Positions 50,405-61,116 of a DNA stretch of 64,000 nucleotides are shown here, one piece after another. Position 1 is the first letter of the stretch, and each line of letters starts with the position of its first letter. This DNA comes from Veillonella_A intestinalis (GTDB lineage Bacteria; Bacillota; Negativicutes; Veillonellales; Veillonellaceae): assembly GCF_943192895.1 (NCBI RefSeq), contig NZ_CALPCB010000001.1:243073-307072 (forward strand), in the 5' to 3' direction. Both the position numbers and the translations under genes were made by a program. The notes beneath the pieces are model-generated. The model saw only the letters and a program-made list of their open reading frames with translations, did no database searches and was not told where the DNA came from.

Positions 50405-51889
50405 ATGTTAGTGTTGGAACGAAATAGTGCTACGCCTTTATATGAACAAATCTATCAATATATAAAACAGCGTATTGAAGGAAGGCAGTATGAGGCAGGT
50501 TCTCGTTTGCCCTCAGTTCGATCTTTAGCTGGTGAAGTGGGAGTAAGTAAAATTACGGTGGAGCAAGCTTATTTACAATTAGCTGCAGAAGGTTATATAA
50601 AGGCTCATGATCGGTCGCCCTATGAAGTATTACCATTGCCTATGGGCGGAGAGAATATAGTCAGTGATTCTGAAAAGGATTGGTTACGAAAGTCATTTAG
50701 CGATATAAAGGAAGGGAGAGCAGGCGCATTTCTGCCTCATTATCGAATAGGTGCGAGGCCGCAGCAACAAAGTATTAAGGCTAGCGGTTTTAAGGATATA
50801 GAGACATCTTTAATACAATACAATTTTGCTACTGGTGCTATGGACCCAGAAGGATTTGATTATACTCGTTGGAAGCGTTATATTGGTTATGTATTACGAG
50901 AACCAGAACGTCTTTTGGCGTATGGTGATCCTCAAGGTGAATGGGAGTTGCGCGTACAATTGGCACAGTATTTGAATACAGCTAGGGCGGTGCGAACAAC
51001 AGCGGAACAAATTATTATCGGTAGTGGCACGCAGCCTATGGTTATGATGATAGCCGCCCTTTTGAAACGCGCTCATATTACTACTGTTGCAATTGATAGT
51101 AGTGTTTTAATAGGCGTAACTCACATTTTTCAAGATTATGGATTTACTGTAGTTACCATTGATCAACATAGTGAAACTCTTATAGAGGATTTAATAGCTA
51201 TGAAGGTACAGGCTTTGTATTGCACTCCGTCTCATGGTGATCGTCAAGGCAGAGTCATGAGTGCGGGGCGACGTAAAGAAGTTTTACAGTGGTCTAAAGC
51301 TGTGGGTAGTTACTTAATTGAAGATGATTATGATAGTGAACTTCGATATTATGGTCGCCCTATATCCTCGTTACAGGGGCTAGCTCCCGAGGAACGCGTT
51401 ATTTATCTCGGCACACCTTCCAAGGTATTGCCGCCGTCCATTCGTATTAGTTATATGGTATTGCCACCATCGCTATGGCAGGATTTTTTAACATATCGCA
51501 GGTCCTATCGACAAAGTGCTAGCGTTATGGAACAATTAGTATGGGCTCGCTATATGGGGGCTGGCGAATGGTCTAAGCAAATTCGAAGATTGCGTAAACA
51601 CTATGCGGATAAAAGTAAACATTTAGTCGGTTTGTTGCAAGTGGCTTTTGGTAATCGTGCTAAAGCGTATTTGCCAGAAGGTGGGGTATATATTGGTTTA
51701 ACTGTATATACTCTATTAAGTGGGGCAGACTTATTGGCTAAAGCCCACAAGTCTGGTTGTGATGTGCGTATTGAAACGGATACGATGATTGATGGCGAAG
51801 TTCATTGTTTATTATCATTTAGTGCTATTCCTACCGCTAAGTTACAGGAGGCAGTAGCACAGTTGGCAAATGCATGGAAAGGAGTTTGA
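50405..51889 (+). CDS. MocR-type transcriptional regulator (GntR helix-turn-helix plus aminotransferase domain)
   Basis: A 494-residue protein. Residues 1-75 are a GntR winged helix (PLYEQIYQYIKQRIEGRQYE then GSRLPSVRSLAGEVGVSKITVEQAY). The rest is a type I aminotransferase-like domain with GDPQGEWELRVQLAQYL, the DYDSELRY motif and GTPSKVLPPSIRISYMVLP, whose lysine would bind PLP. Family members sense PLP or amino compounds and control vitamin B6, GABA or related genes. Divergent from bioB across a gap full of BirA half-sites; its own target is unknown. Confidence 0.9.
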   Translation: MLVLERNSATPLYEQIYQYIKQRIEGRQYEAGSRLPSVRSLAGEVGVSKITVEQAYLQLAAEGYIKAHDRSPYEVLPLPMGGENIVSDSEKDWLRKSFSDIKEGRAGAFLPHYRIGARPQQQSIKASGFKDIETSLIQYNFATGAMDPEGFDYTRWKRYIGYVLREPERLLAYGDPQGEWELRVQLAQYLNTARAVRTTAEQIIIGSGTQPMVMMIAALLKRAHITTVAIDSSVLIGVTHIFQDYGFTVVTIDQHSETLIEDLIAMKVQALYCTPSHGDRQGRVMSAGRRKEVLQWSKAVGSYLIEDDYDSELRYYGRPISSLQGLAPEERVIYLGTPSKVLPPSIRISYMVLPPSLWQDFLTYRRSYRQSASVMEQLVWARYMGAGEWSKQIRRLRKHYADKSKHLVGLLQVAFGNRAKAYLPEGGVYIGLTVYTLLSGADLLAKAHKSGCDVRIETDTMIDGEVHCLLSFSAIPTAKLQEAVAQLANAWKGV

Positions 51890-51890
51890 A

Positions 51891-53159
51891 ATGATACCAT
51901 TTCGTTTTATACAATGTGGAGATCTTCATTTAGGGACTCCTTTTAAATATTTAAAATCCCTTGGCAAACAAGTCGACGAAGCTGTGAATAGAGCGACCTA
52001 TCGTTCCTTTTCAGAGATTGTAGACTTAGCTATAGAACAGCAGGTACAGGCTGTGTTAATTACTGGTGACATATACGATAGTGATACGCACAATTTAGAG
52101 GCGCAAGTTCGCTTTGCTTATGAGTGTGAGCGGCTAAGTCGTGAACAGATACCTGTTTTTTTAGTGCAAGGCAATCATGATCCAGCGGAAAGTTGGACTA
52201 CTAAGATACGCTTGCCAGAGCTAGTTCATGTTTTTTCGTCACTACAAAGTGAGCGCAAGCCTTTAGTGGTAAAAGGAAAAGTAGTAGCGTATATATATGG
52301 TATCAGTTGTAGTTCGCAAAATAGGGCAGATGATGTAGCTCAATTCTTAAAACCTTGGGCGGAAGATCCTTTTTCAATCGGGATTTTTCATGGCACAGTA
52401 GGTGCTATGCCTGACCATGAAGTCGTGGGGCCTACAACCCTTACGCAACTTACTAGCTCGCCTATGCATTATTGGGCTATTGGCCATATTCATAAACGCC
52501 AAGTTCTGCATGAGGCGCCTTATGTTGTATATGCTGGTAATACGCAAGGTTTACATAAGAAGGAAGTGGGCCCTAAAGGCTGTTATTTGGTGGATGTCAG
52601 TGCGACAGGCCATGTGACCATGCAATTTCAGGAAACAGCACCGATTCGCTTTGAACAGGTGACGATAGATATTGGTAGTCTCACTGACAATGCAGATATG
52701 TTAGAAATGATTCGCCATAAGAAAGAGCTATTAAGAAAGTTAAAGAAACAAATTTTGTTAGAAATTATTTTGACGGGTACAGGTCCTGTGCATGAATTGT
52801 GTAATCAGCTTGAGGCTCGGCAAGTATGGCTACAGATGGCACAGGAAGAAGAGAAAAATAAGTATAACTTTGTGATGCCTTACGCCATTGTTGATAAGAC
52901 GGTGGGCGAAACTGATTGGGCTGCACGACGCCAGATGGAAGATATGGTAGGCGACTATTTACGCAGTTTCGATACCTTAGGTTCTTTGCCTAAAGAGGAG
53001 CAAATCGGGCGCATTCGTGAACTTATTAATGAACGACCAGAGAGTAAACGCTTAGGAATATATAATAATTTATTAACGGATGAAGTTTTAGAAGAAGCAT
53101 TGCGACGAGCAGAAGTAGCAGGAGCTCGTTGTCTCATGGGAGATACGGATGAGGATTAA
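51891..53159 (+). CDS. DNA repair exonuclease, SbcD/YhaO-like metallophosphoesterase
   Basis: A 422-residue calcineurin-like nuclease. The metal motifs are CGDLHLG, GDIYDS, QGNHDP, FHGT and GHIHKR. The C-terminal 150 residues correspond to the capping part that binds the ATPase partner. The start is ATG 51891, six bases after AAAGGAG, just past the regulator stop. Overlaps the SMC-like ATPase gene by 11 bases. Together they resemble the Bacillus YhaO-YhaN pair, a smaller Mre11-Rad50-type complex acting on DNA ends. Confidence 0.9.
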   Translation: MIPFRFIQCGDLHLGTPFKYLKSLGKQVDEAVNRATYRSFSEIVDLAIEQQVQAVLITGDIYDSDTHNLEAQVRFAYECERLSREQIPVFLVQGNHDPAESWTTKIRLPELVHVFSSLQSERKPLVVKGKVVAYIYGISCSSQNRADDVAQFLKPWAEDPFSIGIFHGTVGAMPDHEVVGPTTLTQLTSSPMHYWAIGHIHKRQVLHEAPYVVYAGNTQGLHKKEVGPKGCYLVDVSATGHVTMQFQETAPIRFEQVTIDIGSLTDNADMLEMIRHKKELLRKLKKQILLEIILTGTGPVHELCNQLEARQVWLQMAQEEEKNKYNFVMPYAIVDKTVGETDWAARRQMEDMVGDYLRSFDTLGSLPKEEQIGRIRELINERPESKRLGIYNNLLTDEVLEEALRRAEVAGARCLMGDTDED

Positions 53160-56049
53160 GGAGATATATATTAAAGAGTTTGGCCCTTATCGGGAGTGGT
53201 CTTTTACACCGGCCACATCGGGGGTTCAGGTCATTTATGGACCTAATGAAAGTGGCAAAACCTCCTTGCTAGAAGCGTTGCGTTTTTTACTATTCGGTAA
53301 AAAAAGTAAGACTTATGGGTATGGTTCAGGACATCTTATTGTAGAACGTGAAGGGGTGTTATACCATATTGGGCGAGATGGGAAAAAATTAAATTTTTAT
53401 CCCCTTGGAAAAGGTCCTATTAATGAAGAACCAGCATCACTGTGGTGGCATGGTTTAGACAAAAAGACCTATGATCGTATTTTTGCTATTACTGTAGATG
53501 AACTGCAAGGTGCTGATGTGCTAGCCGAGGTTGAAGTACGAGCTCGTTTCTTTGGTGGTGAAGGGGGCGAACGTTTAAGCACGGCGGTAAAAGATATTGA
53601 AAAAGCCTCGTCCGATTTGTTGGTTGCGTCAGCTAATGGTAAACGAAAAATTAATGTCCTCATGGAGCGTTTAAAACAAGTTCGTGAGACTATGGCTAAT
53701 TTAGGTAAGCATGAAGAGGCTTACACGGCCTACCAGCAAGAATTAGATGGTATGGTGACTACAGAAAAAGAATTGGCAGAACGGCTTAAAGAATGGCAAG
53801 ATTATGGCAAAGAAGTTGATTTGGTATTGCGTGCTTGGGATGTATATAAACGAGCCGAACATGCCAAAGAACAGATGAATACCTATGCCGTAACAGAATT
53901 GTTAGAAAAAGATGCTTTTTACGAAATAGACGAAAAAATTACGCAATGTCGTAATAATATGCAATTATGGAGTGGCAAAGAAGCTGGTTTAGTACCGGAT
54001 AATTTTGCCCCTGATTCTTTAATTGGTGTATATAGTCAAGAAATTGAAAGCTTGTTTCAAGAGTTAGGCAAATGGACGCAATTACAAAAAGAATGTGAAC
54101 AAGGTCGAGCTTACTTGAAACGCGTGAAAGAACAGCTAGATTTGTCACGGACGTTGCATAATGCTTGGCGCCCTGAGGCCGAAATGCCTGCTGAGGTTAA
54201 TTGGGCCGAAGGGGAAGCCTTAGCGCGTCAATTGCGGAGTGCGCAGGATAATTACTTACATTGGCAAAAACGTAAGCCAGTGGAGCCTGTAGAATTAGTA
54301 AACTCTAAGGTAAAGGATGAAGAACATACGCTACAGACATTAGAGTCTAACGTGAAGTTGATACAGGATGCATACACTTCTTATGAGACTGCTGTGTCCG
54401 AACAAGAAGCCTTGGCTGAAGGCGCTGCTAAACCGTATTATCGATATGGTGCAATCAGTTTATTAGTATTGGCTGTGTTAGCTCTTGTATTATTGCCTGA
54501 TATGGGTGTATGGTTAGCTATTGTTTTGGCCGTTGGAGGTGGCGCGCTCTTTGCATATGATTGGCAAACCAAGCGAAAACAACAAGGCCTTTATGAGGCT
54601 GCTTTGCATCAAAGCGAGCGACAGAAGCAGGCCTTAGAAAAGTTAGCCATAGAAGCGGGCGTAACTACACCTCAATCGGCTGCTGATATGACTGAACTTG
54701 TAGCTTTGGTAACAGAAAAACGGTCTGCTTTTAGTAATCAAAATTTAGCCTTAGCTAAAATCCATAGTTACGAACAAGTCTATAGTCAATGGCTAGCAGA
54801 AGGAAAGGAACTTGAAGCGGCTGGTAATAAAGCTATGGAAGCTTGGCAACGGTGGTTACCCGCAGGGGCTAGTCGCGTGCTTACGGACAATCAATTTTTT
54901 GCTCTTAAGCAAGAATATGACACTTATATGGACGATTTAAATCAGTATAAAGAGTATGAAAAGCGATTGCAAGAACATGAGGAATCCTTGCATGAAATTG
55001 AGAGTCGCTGTGCTGCTTTGTGGAATAAGTTAGAAGTGGATATTCCTGTGACGCCAATTGAGTTACGGCGGGTATATAATTTGTTAAAATCGCATCGACA
55101 AAATCAGGTACGATGGGAACAAAAAGAATCGCAACGACGTAATTATCACGAAGAATATGAACAGTGGAGTCGTCAGGAAAAAGCGCTGCTTTTAGAACAG
55201 GCAGAATTACTGCAGAAGAATGGGATTGCGACAGCTGGAGAATATCGCCAACGCTTATTGTTGCAAGATCAATATGTACAATGGCAAAAAGTGTATGAAC
55301 AGAGCCGTGATCAATTAGCGCTTTTTGCGTCTAAAAAGGATAGTCATGAAGCTTTATATCGGCGCTTGAAATCAGGGAATAAAGAGAAATGGCAATCTGA
55401 AGCAGAGCGCAGTCATTCGGAGGTACAAGCTTTAGAGAAACGCTTGGCCGCTTTATATGAAAAACGAGGCCAAGTACAGGAGGCTATGCGTACTTTGTCG
55501 CAAGATAAAGCAATGTCCCTAGCTTTACAAGAAGAACAGCAATTAGAAGGGGAATTACAGGAGGCGTTAACTGCTTGGGCTACGCAAGTGTTGGTTAGTC
55601 ATTTTATGGAATTGGCACAGGCTGATTATGAAAAAGACCGTCAACCGGAGGCTATGGCTACGGCATCTAATTATTTGTCTATGATGACGGATGGTAAATA
55701 TACACTACAATTAGGGGATACAGCCTCTTCGTTACAAGCCGTATTAGCGTCTGGTGAAGTAGTGCCTACTGAGCATTGGAGTAGTGGTTTAGGCGATCAA
55801 GTATACTTAGCGTTACGACTTAGTTTGGCTAAAGTATTTGGGGAACGTGTAGAATCATTGCCGATTATTTTGGATGATATATTGTTGCGCTTTGATGAAG
55901 GTCGTCAAGAGGCTGCATTAAAAGTATTAGCTCATATTGGTGAGGTGGATCAGATTTTAATCTTTACTTGCCAGCAAGGAACGGCTGAACGAAGTGCCCA
56001 ATTAGATGGTATGAGTGTATATGACCTAAGTGCTCAAGAGGCGCTGTAG
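53149..56049 (+). CDS. SMC/Rad50-like ATPase, YhaN type
   Basis: A 966-residue protein. Walker A GPNESGKTS is at residues 31-39, then a long coiled coil. It is interrupted near residue 425-465 by two hydrophobic helices (YRYGAISLLVLAVLALVLLP and WLAIVLAVGGGALFAYDW), a hallmark of YhaN that would tether the complex to the membrane. The C-terminus has the signature SSGLGDQVYLALRLSLA and Walker B SLPIILDDILLRFDEGR. No CXXC zinc hook is seen in the coil, unlike true Rad50. Works with the YhaO-like nuclease encoded just before. Confidence 0.9.
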   Translation: MRIKEIYIKEFGPYREWSFTPATSGVQVIYGPNESGKTSLLEALRFLLFGKKSKTYGYGSGHLIVEREGVLYHIGRDGKKLNFYPLGKGPINEEPASLWWHGLDKKTYDRIFAITVDELQGADVLAEVEVRARFFGGEGGERLSTAVKDIEKASSDLLVASANGKRKINVLMERLKQVRETMANLGKHEEAYTAYQQELDGMVTTEKELAERLKEWQDYGKEVDLVLRAWDVYKRAEHAKEQMNTYAVTELLEKDAFYEIDEKITQCRNNMQLWSGKEAGLVPDNFAPDSLIGVYSQEIESLFQELGKWTQLQKECEQGRAYLKRVKEQLDLSRTLHNAWRPEAEMPAEVNWAEGEALARQLRSAQDNYLHWQKRKPVEPVELVNSKVKDEEHTLQTLESNVKLIQDAYTSYETAVSEQEALAEGAAKPYYRYGAISLLVLAVLALVLLPDMGVWLAIVLAVGGGALFAYDWQTKRKQQGLYEAALHQSERQKQALEKLAIEAGVTTPQSAADMTELVALVTEKRSAFSNQNLALAKIHSYEQVYSQWLAEGKELEAAGNKAMEAWQRWLPAGASRVLTDNQFFALKQEYDTYMDDLNQYKEYEKRLQEHEESLHEIESRCAALWNKLEVDIPVTPIELRRVYNLLKSHRQNQVRWEQKESQRRNYHEEYEQWSRQEKALLLEQAELLQKNGIATAGEYRQRLLLQDQYVQWQKVYEQSRDQLALFASKKDSHEALYRRLKSGNKEKWQSEAERSHSEVQALEKRLAALYEKRGQVQEAMRTLSQDKAMSLALQEEQQLEGELQEALTAWATQVLVSHFMELAQADYEKDRQPEAMATASNYLSMMTDGKYTLQLGDTASSLQAVLASGEVVPTEHWSSGLGDQVYLALRLSLAKVFGERVESLPIILDDILLRFDEGRQEAALKVLAHIGEVDQILIFTCQQGTAERSAQLDGMSVYDLSAQEAL

Positions 56050-56193
56050 TAGTATATAATTGAAATACTTAAGGGCGCTCTAGTTCTTGATGAATATCTT
56101 TGGCGCATAGATTTATTGATGTATTTTTATACATCGATATAACATAAAAATATAAATTGGTAACTTAATTTTGAGGATTGTTGTAGTGAATTT

Positions 56194-56226
56194 AGGACTT
56201 CTTACCTAGGTAAGAAGTCCTTTTTG
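56194..56226. terminator. Terminator after the YhaN-type gene
   Basis: A perfect 28-base palindrome with arms AGGACTTCTTACCT and AGGTAAGAAGTCCT, followed by TTTTT. Confidence 0.88.
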
Positions 56227-56459
56227 TATTTGTTAGTACCTTGTATACATGAGTTTATTGCACCTTATATATCTGTATTTTCTATATGCAATTTTTGAGA
56301 ATGGGGTTTATAATATAAACAATCTATTTTCTATAGAATTTAAAGAGATGGAAATTTTGTAGGGTATATGCAACTAAGGTATAGATGTTTATCCTATGAA
56401 ATTGAGCCAACATTAGGTTAGGTAAAGAGAGAGTAGTAGCTTGGAAGGAGCCGGGGTTT
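56227..56459 (+). promoter_or_regulatory. Leader region of the glutamate synthase gene
   Basis: TATAAT at 56309-56314 is the probable -10, with no good -35 at 17 bases (ATGCAA). About 140 bases of A+T-rich leader follow, ending in GGAAGGAGCCGGGG before the ATG. No riboswitch fold recognised. Confidence 0.4.
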
Positions 56460-59400
56460 ATGGGACAATCACAGGTAGTAGGGAAAACGCAAATTGAAAT
56501 TCAGCAGCAGGAGCAGTCACAGTGGCAAGCAAAGGGGCTATATCATTCAGCCTATGAAAAAGATGCTTGTGGTATGGGGTTTGTAGTTGATATTAAAGGT
56601 CGAAAATCTCACGATATTATTGATGATGGCTTGCGCATTTTAGAGCGGCTAGAACATAGAGGGGCTCGTGGTGCCGATGCTTCATCGGGTGATGGGGCAG
56701 GTATTATAGTACAAATTCCACATAATTTTTTTCAACGAGAATGTGAAGTATTAGGCTTTTCATTGCCCCCTGTAGGAAGCTATGGGGTAGGTATGATTTT
56801 TGCACATCCCTATGAAACATTGCGGAATAAGCAGAAGGCTATTTTAGAAGAGATTGTAAAAACAGAAGGGCAAGTTGTCTTGGGGTGGCGTGAAGTACCA
56901 GTAGATTCGCATGCCGTAGGTGCTGAAGCAGCGGCTATTCGCCCTTGGTTCATTCAAATATTTATAGGTAAAGGCGATAATATAATGAATGATGAAGAAT
57001 TTGAACGCATTTTATATGTCATTCGTAAAGAAGCTGAAAAAAAGATTATTCCTTTAAGTAAAGCGGAAAGTGGCGATTTTTATATTGCTTCTTTATCGGC
57101 TAAGACCATTGTTTATAAAGGAATGCTCACGCCAAAACAATTGCGTGACTTTTATTTAGATTTAGCTGATTTAGATTTTACATCAGCGTTAGCTATGGTG
57201 CATTCTCGTTTTAGCACGAATACATTTCCAAGTTGGGCACGAGCGCATCCTAATCGTTTTATTGTGCACAATGGTGAAATTAATACGATTAGAGGCAATA
57301 TTAATTGGATTAATGCTCGTGAAGGCAAGGCTAATTCAGAATATTTTCCACAAATCAAGAAGGTATTTCCTGTAGTGGATGATACTGGCTCAGACTCAGC
57401 TATGTTTGATAATACGCTGGAATTTCTTTATATGACAGGTCGTAGTTTACCTCATGCCATGATGATGATGATTCCTGAACCTTGGGAAAAGAATCCCCTT
57501 ATGAGTCAAGAAAAGCGCGATTTCTATGAATTTAATAGTTTTATGATGGAGCCTTGGGATGGCCCAGCTGCGATGGGTTTTACAGATGGGGTTGTAGTAG
57601 GTGGTGTATTGGACCGCAATGGGTTACGTCCGTCGCGATACTATATTACTAGTGATGATCGTCTTATTATGGCTTCTGAAGTTGGGGTGGTGAATGAGTC
57701 GGCTGAGAATATTCGCTACAAAGGTCGTTTAGAGCCAGGTAAAATGTTACTTGTTGATACAAAAGAACAACGTATTGTGTCAGATGAAGAAATCAAGCAT
57801 CGCATTGCTACTGAGCAGCCTTATGGAGAATGGGTGAAAGAACATATTATTCACTTAGAAGATATTGCACCTGCTAATGAAGAAGATTTGCCAGTAGTTA
57901 CTAATTTACAAGAGCAACAACAAGTATTTGGATATACGCAAGAAGATTTAGTGCGTATGCTTCAACCTATGGCAAAAGATGGAAAAGATCCTGTAGGGGC
58001 GATGGGGGCTGATGCACCTTTGGCAATTTTGTCAGACAAGCCACAGCTACTTTACAGTTACTTTAAGCAATTATTTGCACAGGTTACCAATCCACCGATT
58101 GATGCTATTCGTGAGGAAATGGTAACGTCTACAGGGGTTATGTTTGGCAATAGTGGCAATATGATGGACCCGCATAAAAGTGGAACTTACTGTGTATCCT
58201 TAGATCGCCCTATTTTAACAAATAAGGAATTTGCAGCTATTAAACAGTTAGATTGCCGCCGCATGAAAAGTACAACTTTGTCTATCTTGTTTAATCCGGC
58301 AGAAGGAAGTCAAGGTATGCGCCAAGCCTTGGACGAATTATGTTCTAAAGCTGAAGAGGCGGCTCGTTCAGATCATAATGTTCTTATTCTGTCAGATCGC
58401 GGTGTAGATGCGACTCATGCGCCAATTCCAGCGTTGTTAGCTGTAGCAGCGGTGCACAATCATTTAATTAAGAAGGTATTGCGTACGGACATTGGACTTG
58501 TTTTAGAATCAGGGGAACCGCGTGAAGTCCATCATTTTTGTACATTGATTGGCTATGGTGTGACTGCAATTAATCCATATATTGCTTTTGAAACAATTAC
58601 GTCCTTACAAAAAGAAGGGCGTTTAGGCCAAATAACAGCAGAAGCAGCAGAACAGAATTATATTAAGGCGGCGGTAAGTGGTATTTTAAAAGTTATGTCA
58701 AAAATGGGGATTTCGACCGTGCGCAGTTATCATGGGGCACAAATTTTTGAAGCCATTGGTCTTAATAGTGATTTTATTGATAAATATTTTGTAAATACGC
58801 CAACTCGTATTGGCGGTATTGGTACAGAAGGTGTGGCTCGTGAAGCTTTGGCACGGCACGAACGCGCTTTTGAAGCTAAGGCAACAACGCTTGAAGCTGG
58901 TGGTTTTTATGGTCCTATGAAAGATGGAGAACCTCATTTATATAATCCTAAGACTATTGATTTATTACAGCGTGCTTGTATGGACAATAATTATGAGCTG
59001 TATAAAGAATATGCAGAGGGTATTCGCCATGATTATCATGTTACATTGCGTAGTTTACTAGATTTTAATTATCCCGTAGGTGGCGGTATTGCGATTGAAG
59101 AAGTAGAGCCTGTTGAGTCGATTGTGAAACGCTTTAAAGGTGGGGCTATGAGTTATGGTGCCATTAGTAAGGAGGCTCATGAAACAATTGCTATTGCTAT
59201 GAATCGCTTAGGTACAATGAGTAATTCTGGCGAAGGCGGCGAAGATGCAAGTCGCTATACTTTGTTGCCGAATGGGGATAACTTATGTAGTGAAATTAAG
59301 CAAATTGCTTCAGGGCGTTTTGGTGTTACCTCTGAATATTTAGTACATGCTAAAGAGTTACAAATAAAATGCGCCCAAGGGGCTAAGCCTGGCGAAGGTG

Positions 59401-61058
59401 GACAATTGCCAGGTAAGAAAGTATATCCTCCTATTGGGAAAGCCCGTCATTCTACACCGGGCGTGGAATTAGTATCGCCACCACCTCATCATGATATTTA
59501 TTCGATTGAAGATTTAGCAGAATTGATTTTTGATTTGAAAAATGCAAATCGTCAGGCTCGTATTAGTGTGAAATTAGCCGCTGAAGCTGGTGTTGGTACG
59601 ATTGCCGCTGGGGTAGCCAAAGCCAAGGCTGATAATATCTTGATTTGTGGCTATGATGGTGGTACTGGCGCGGCTGGTCGCACTGGTATGCGTCATACAG
59701 GGGCTCCTTGGGAATTAGGTTTAGCTGAAACGCATCAAACTTTATTGTTAAACCGTTTGCGCGATCGCATTGTGCTTGAAGTGGATAGTAAACTTATGAC
59801 AGGTTTTGATGTGGCTGTAGCTGCCTTGTTGGGGGCAGAAATGTTTGGTTTTGGTACCTTACCATTAATTGCTGTGGGCTGTAAAATGGCGCGTGTATGC
59901 AATTTAAATACATGCCCGTATGGTGTAGCCACTCAAGATGAAAATTTGCGTAAGAATTTTAAAGGAAAGCCAGAATATGTAGAAAATCTTATGCTATTTT
60001 TAGCTCGTGAACTCCGTGAAATTATGGCTCGTTTAGGAATTCGTACAGTTCAGGATATGGTAGGTCGTGTTGATTTATTACGTCAAAAGGTAGTAGAGGA
60101 TAATTACAAATTATCTCGTGTCGATTTAAAACGTATTTTATTTAGGCCATATACGGATATTTCTGTAGGTCACTATCATCAACATGAACAAGACCATGAA
60201 TTAGCCAAAACGCTAGATGAAGGTAAATTATTGCGCATGTGTCGCCCTGCCATTGAAGAACAAAAACCAATCCGCGCTAAATTAGCTATTAATAATACGC
60301 ATCGTGTTGTAGGCACTATTGTAGGTAGTGAAATTACAAAACGCTATGGGGCCAATGGATTAGCGCCTAATACGATTAAACTTAATTTTGTCGGTAGTGC
60401 CGGTCAAAGTTTTGGTGCATTTATTCCTAAGGGGATGACTATGGAATTGGAAGGCGATGCGAATGACTATTTAGGTAAAGGTTTATCTGGTGGTGTGATT
60501 ACTGTATATCCGCCAAGGGGTGCTTTGTTTGAAGCGGATCAAAATGTCATTATTGGTAATGTAGCTTTTTATGGTGCTACGGCGGGTGAGGCTTATATTA
60601 GTGGTTGCGCTGGAGAACGTTTTGCAGTGCGTAATAGTGGCATTACCGCTGTTGTAGAGGGCGTAGGTGACCATGGCTGCGAATATATGACTGGTGGTGA
60701 AATTCTTGTGCTTGGCAAAACTGGTCGTAATTTTGGGGCTGGTATGTCTGGTGGTTATGCGTATATTCTAGATTTTGATGTGCGAAAATGCAATATGAGT
60801 TTAGTCGAAGCAAGACCTGCTGGAGGGGATGATTTAGAACGAATTAAATCGTTGGTAGAGGCCCATGTTTTACATACTAACAGTCGTAAAGGTCGACATA
60901 TCTTAGATAATTGGCAGAACTTTGCTCAGCGTTTTACCAAAATTGTACCTACTGCTTATGAAGCTATGAAACAAGCGATTGCTTTGTATGAAGCAAAGGG
61001 GATGAGTGAAGCGGAAGCACAATTGCAAGCCTTCAAAGATACACACCATATAAAATAA
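56460..61058 (+). CDS. gltB: Glutamate synthase, large (alpha) subunit
   Basis: Moves the amide nitrogen of glutamine to 2-oxoglutarate. At 1532 aa it has the full domain set. A 36-residue propeptide precedes the nucleophile Cys37 in DACGMGF of the glutaminase domain. A central domain follows, then the FMN/2-oxoglutarate synthase domain (GEGGEDASRY, PPPHHDIYSIEDLAELIFDL). The iron-sulphur cluster segment is CKMARVCNLNTCPYG (C-X5-C-X4-C) and the C-terminal beta-helix has GGVITVYPP and GYAYILDFD. AAGGAGC lies upstream. No gltD is adjacent; the electron donor subunit is elsewhere or ferredoxin is used. Confidence 0.96.
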   Translation: MGQSQVVGKTQIEIQQQEQSQWQAKGLYHSAYEKDACGMGFVVDIKGRKSHDIIDDGLRILERLEHRGARGADASSGDGAGIIVQIPHNFFQRECEVLGFSLPPVGSYGVGMIFAHPYETLRNKQKAILEEIVKTEGQVVLGWREVPVDSHAVGAEAAAIRPWFIQIFIGKGDNIMNDEEFERILYVIRKEAEKKIIPLSKAESGDFYIASLSAKTIVYKGMLTPKQLRDFYLDLADLDFTSALAMVHSRFSTNTFPSWARAHPNRFIVHNGEINTIRGNINWINAREGKANSEYFPQIKKVFPVVDDTGSDSAMFDNTLEFLYMTGRSLPHAMMMMIPEPWEKNPLMSQEKRDFYEFNSFMMEPWDGPAAMGFTDGVVVGGVLDRNGLRPSRYYITSDDRLIMASEVGVVNESAENIRYKGRLEPGKMLLVDTKEQRIVSDEEIKHRIATEQPYGEWVKEHIIHLEDIAPANEEDLPVVTNLQEQQQVFGYTQEDLVRMLQPMAKDGKDPVGAMGADAPLAILSDKPQLLYSYFKQLFAQVTNPPIDAIREEMVTSTGVMFGNSGNMMDPHKSGTYCVSLDRPILTNKEFAAIKQLDCRRMKSTTLSILFNPAEGSQGMRQALDELCSKAEEAARSDHNVLILSDRGVDATHAPIPALLAVAAVHNHLIKKVLRTDIGLVLESGEPREVHHFCTLIGYGVTAINPYIAFETITSLQKEGRLGQITAEAAEQNYIKAAVSGILKVMSKMGISTVRSYHGAQIFEAIGLNSDFIDKYFVNTPTRIGGIGTEGVAREALARHERAFEAKATTLEAGGFYGPMKDGEPHLYNPKTIDLLQRACMDNNYELYKEYAEGIRHDYHVTLRSLLDFNYPVGGGIAIEEVEPVESIVKRFKGGAMSYGAISKEAHETIAIAMNRLGTMSNSGEGGEDASRYTLLPNGDNLCSEIKQIASGRFGVTSEYLVHAKELQIKCAQGAKPGEGGQLPGKKVYPPIGKARHSTPGVELVSPPPHHDIYSIEDLAELIFDLKNANRQARISVKLAAEAGVGTIAAGVAKAKADNILICGYDGGTGAAGRTGMRHTGAPWELGLAETHQTLLLNRLRDRIVLEVDSKLMTGFDVAVAALLGAEMFGFGTLPLIAVGCKMARVCNLNTCPYGVATQDENLRKNFKGKPEYVENLMLFLARELREIMARLGIRTVQDMVGRVDLLRQKVVEDNYKLSRVDLKRILFRPYTDISVGHYHQHEQDHELAKTLDEGKLLRMCRPAIEEQKPIRAKLAINNTHRVVGTIVGSEITKRYGANGLAPNTIKLNFVGSAGQSFGAFIPKGMTMELEGDANDYLGKGLSGGVITVYPPRGALFEADQNVIIGNVAFYGATAGEAYISGCAGERFAVRNSGITAVVEGVGDHGCEYMTGGEILVLGKTGRNFGAGMSGGYAYILDFDVRKCNMSLVEARPAGGDDLERIKSLVEAHVLHTNSRKGRHILDNWQNFAQRFTKIVPTAYEAMKQAIALYEAKGMSEAEAQLQAFKDTHHIK

Positions 61059-61116
61059 ACGAATTGTGAAGTTTTTAAAATAGGTTCAAAATTTGTAATG
61101 GTATGACGATTATATA

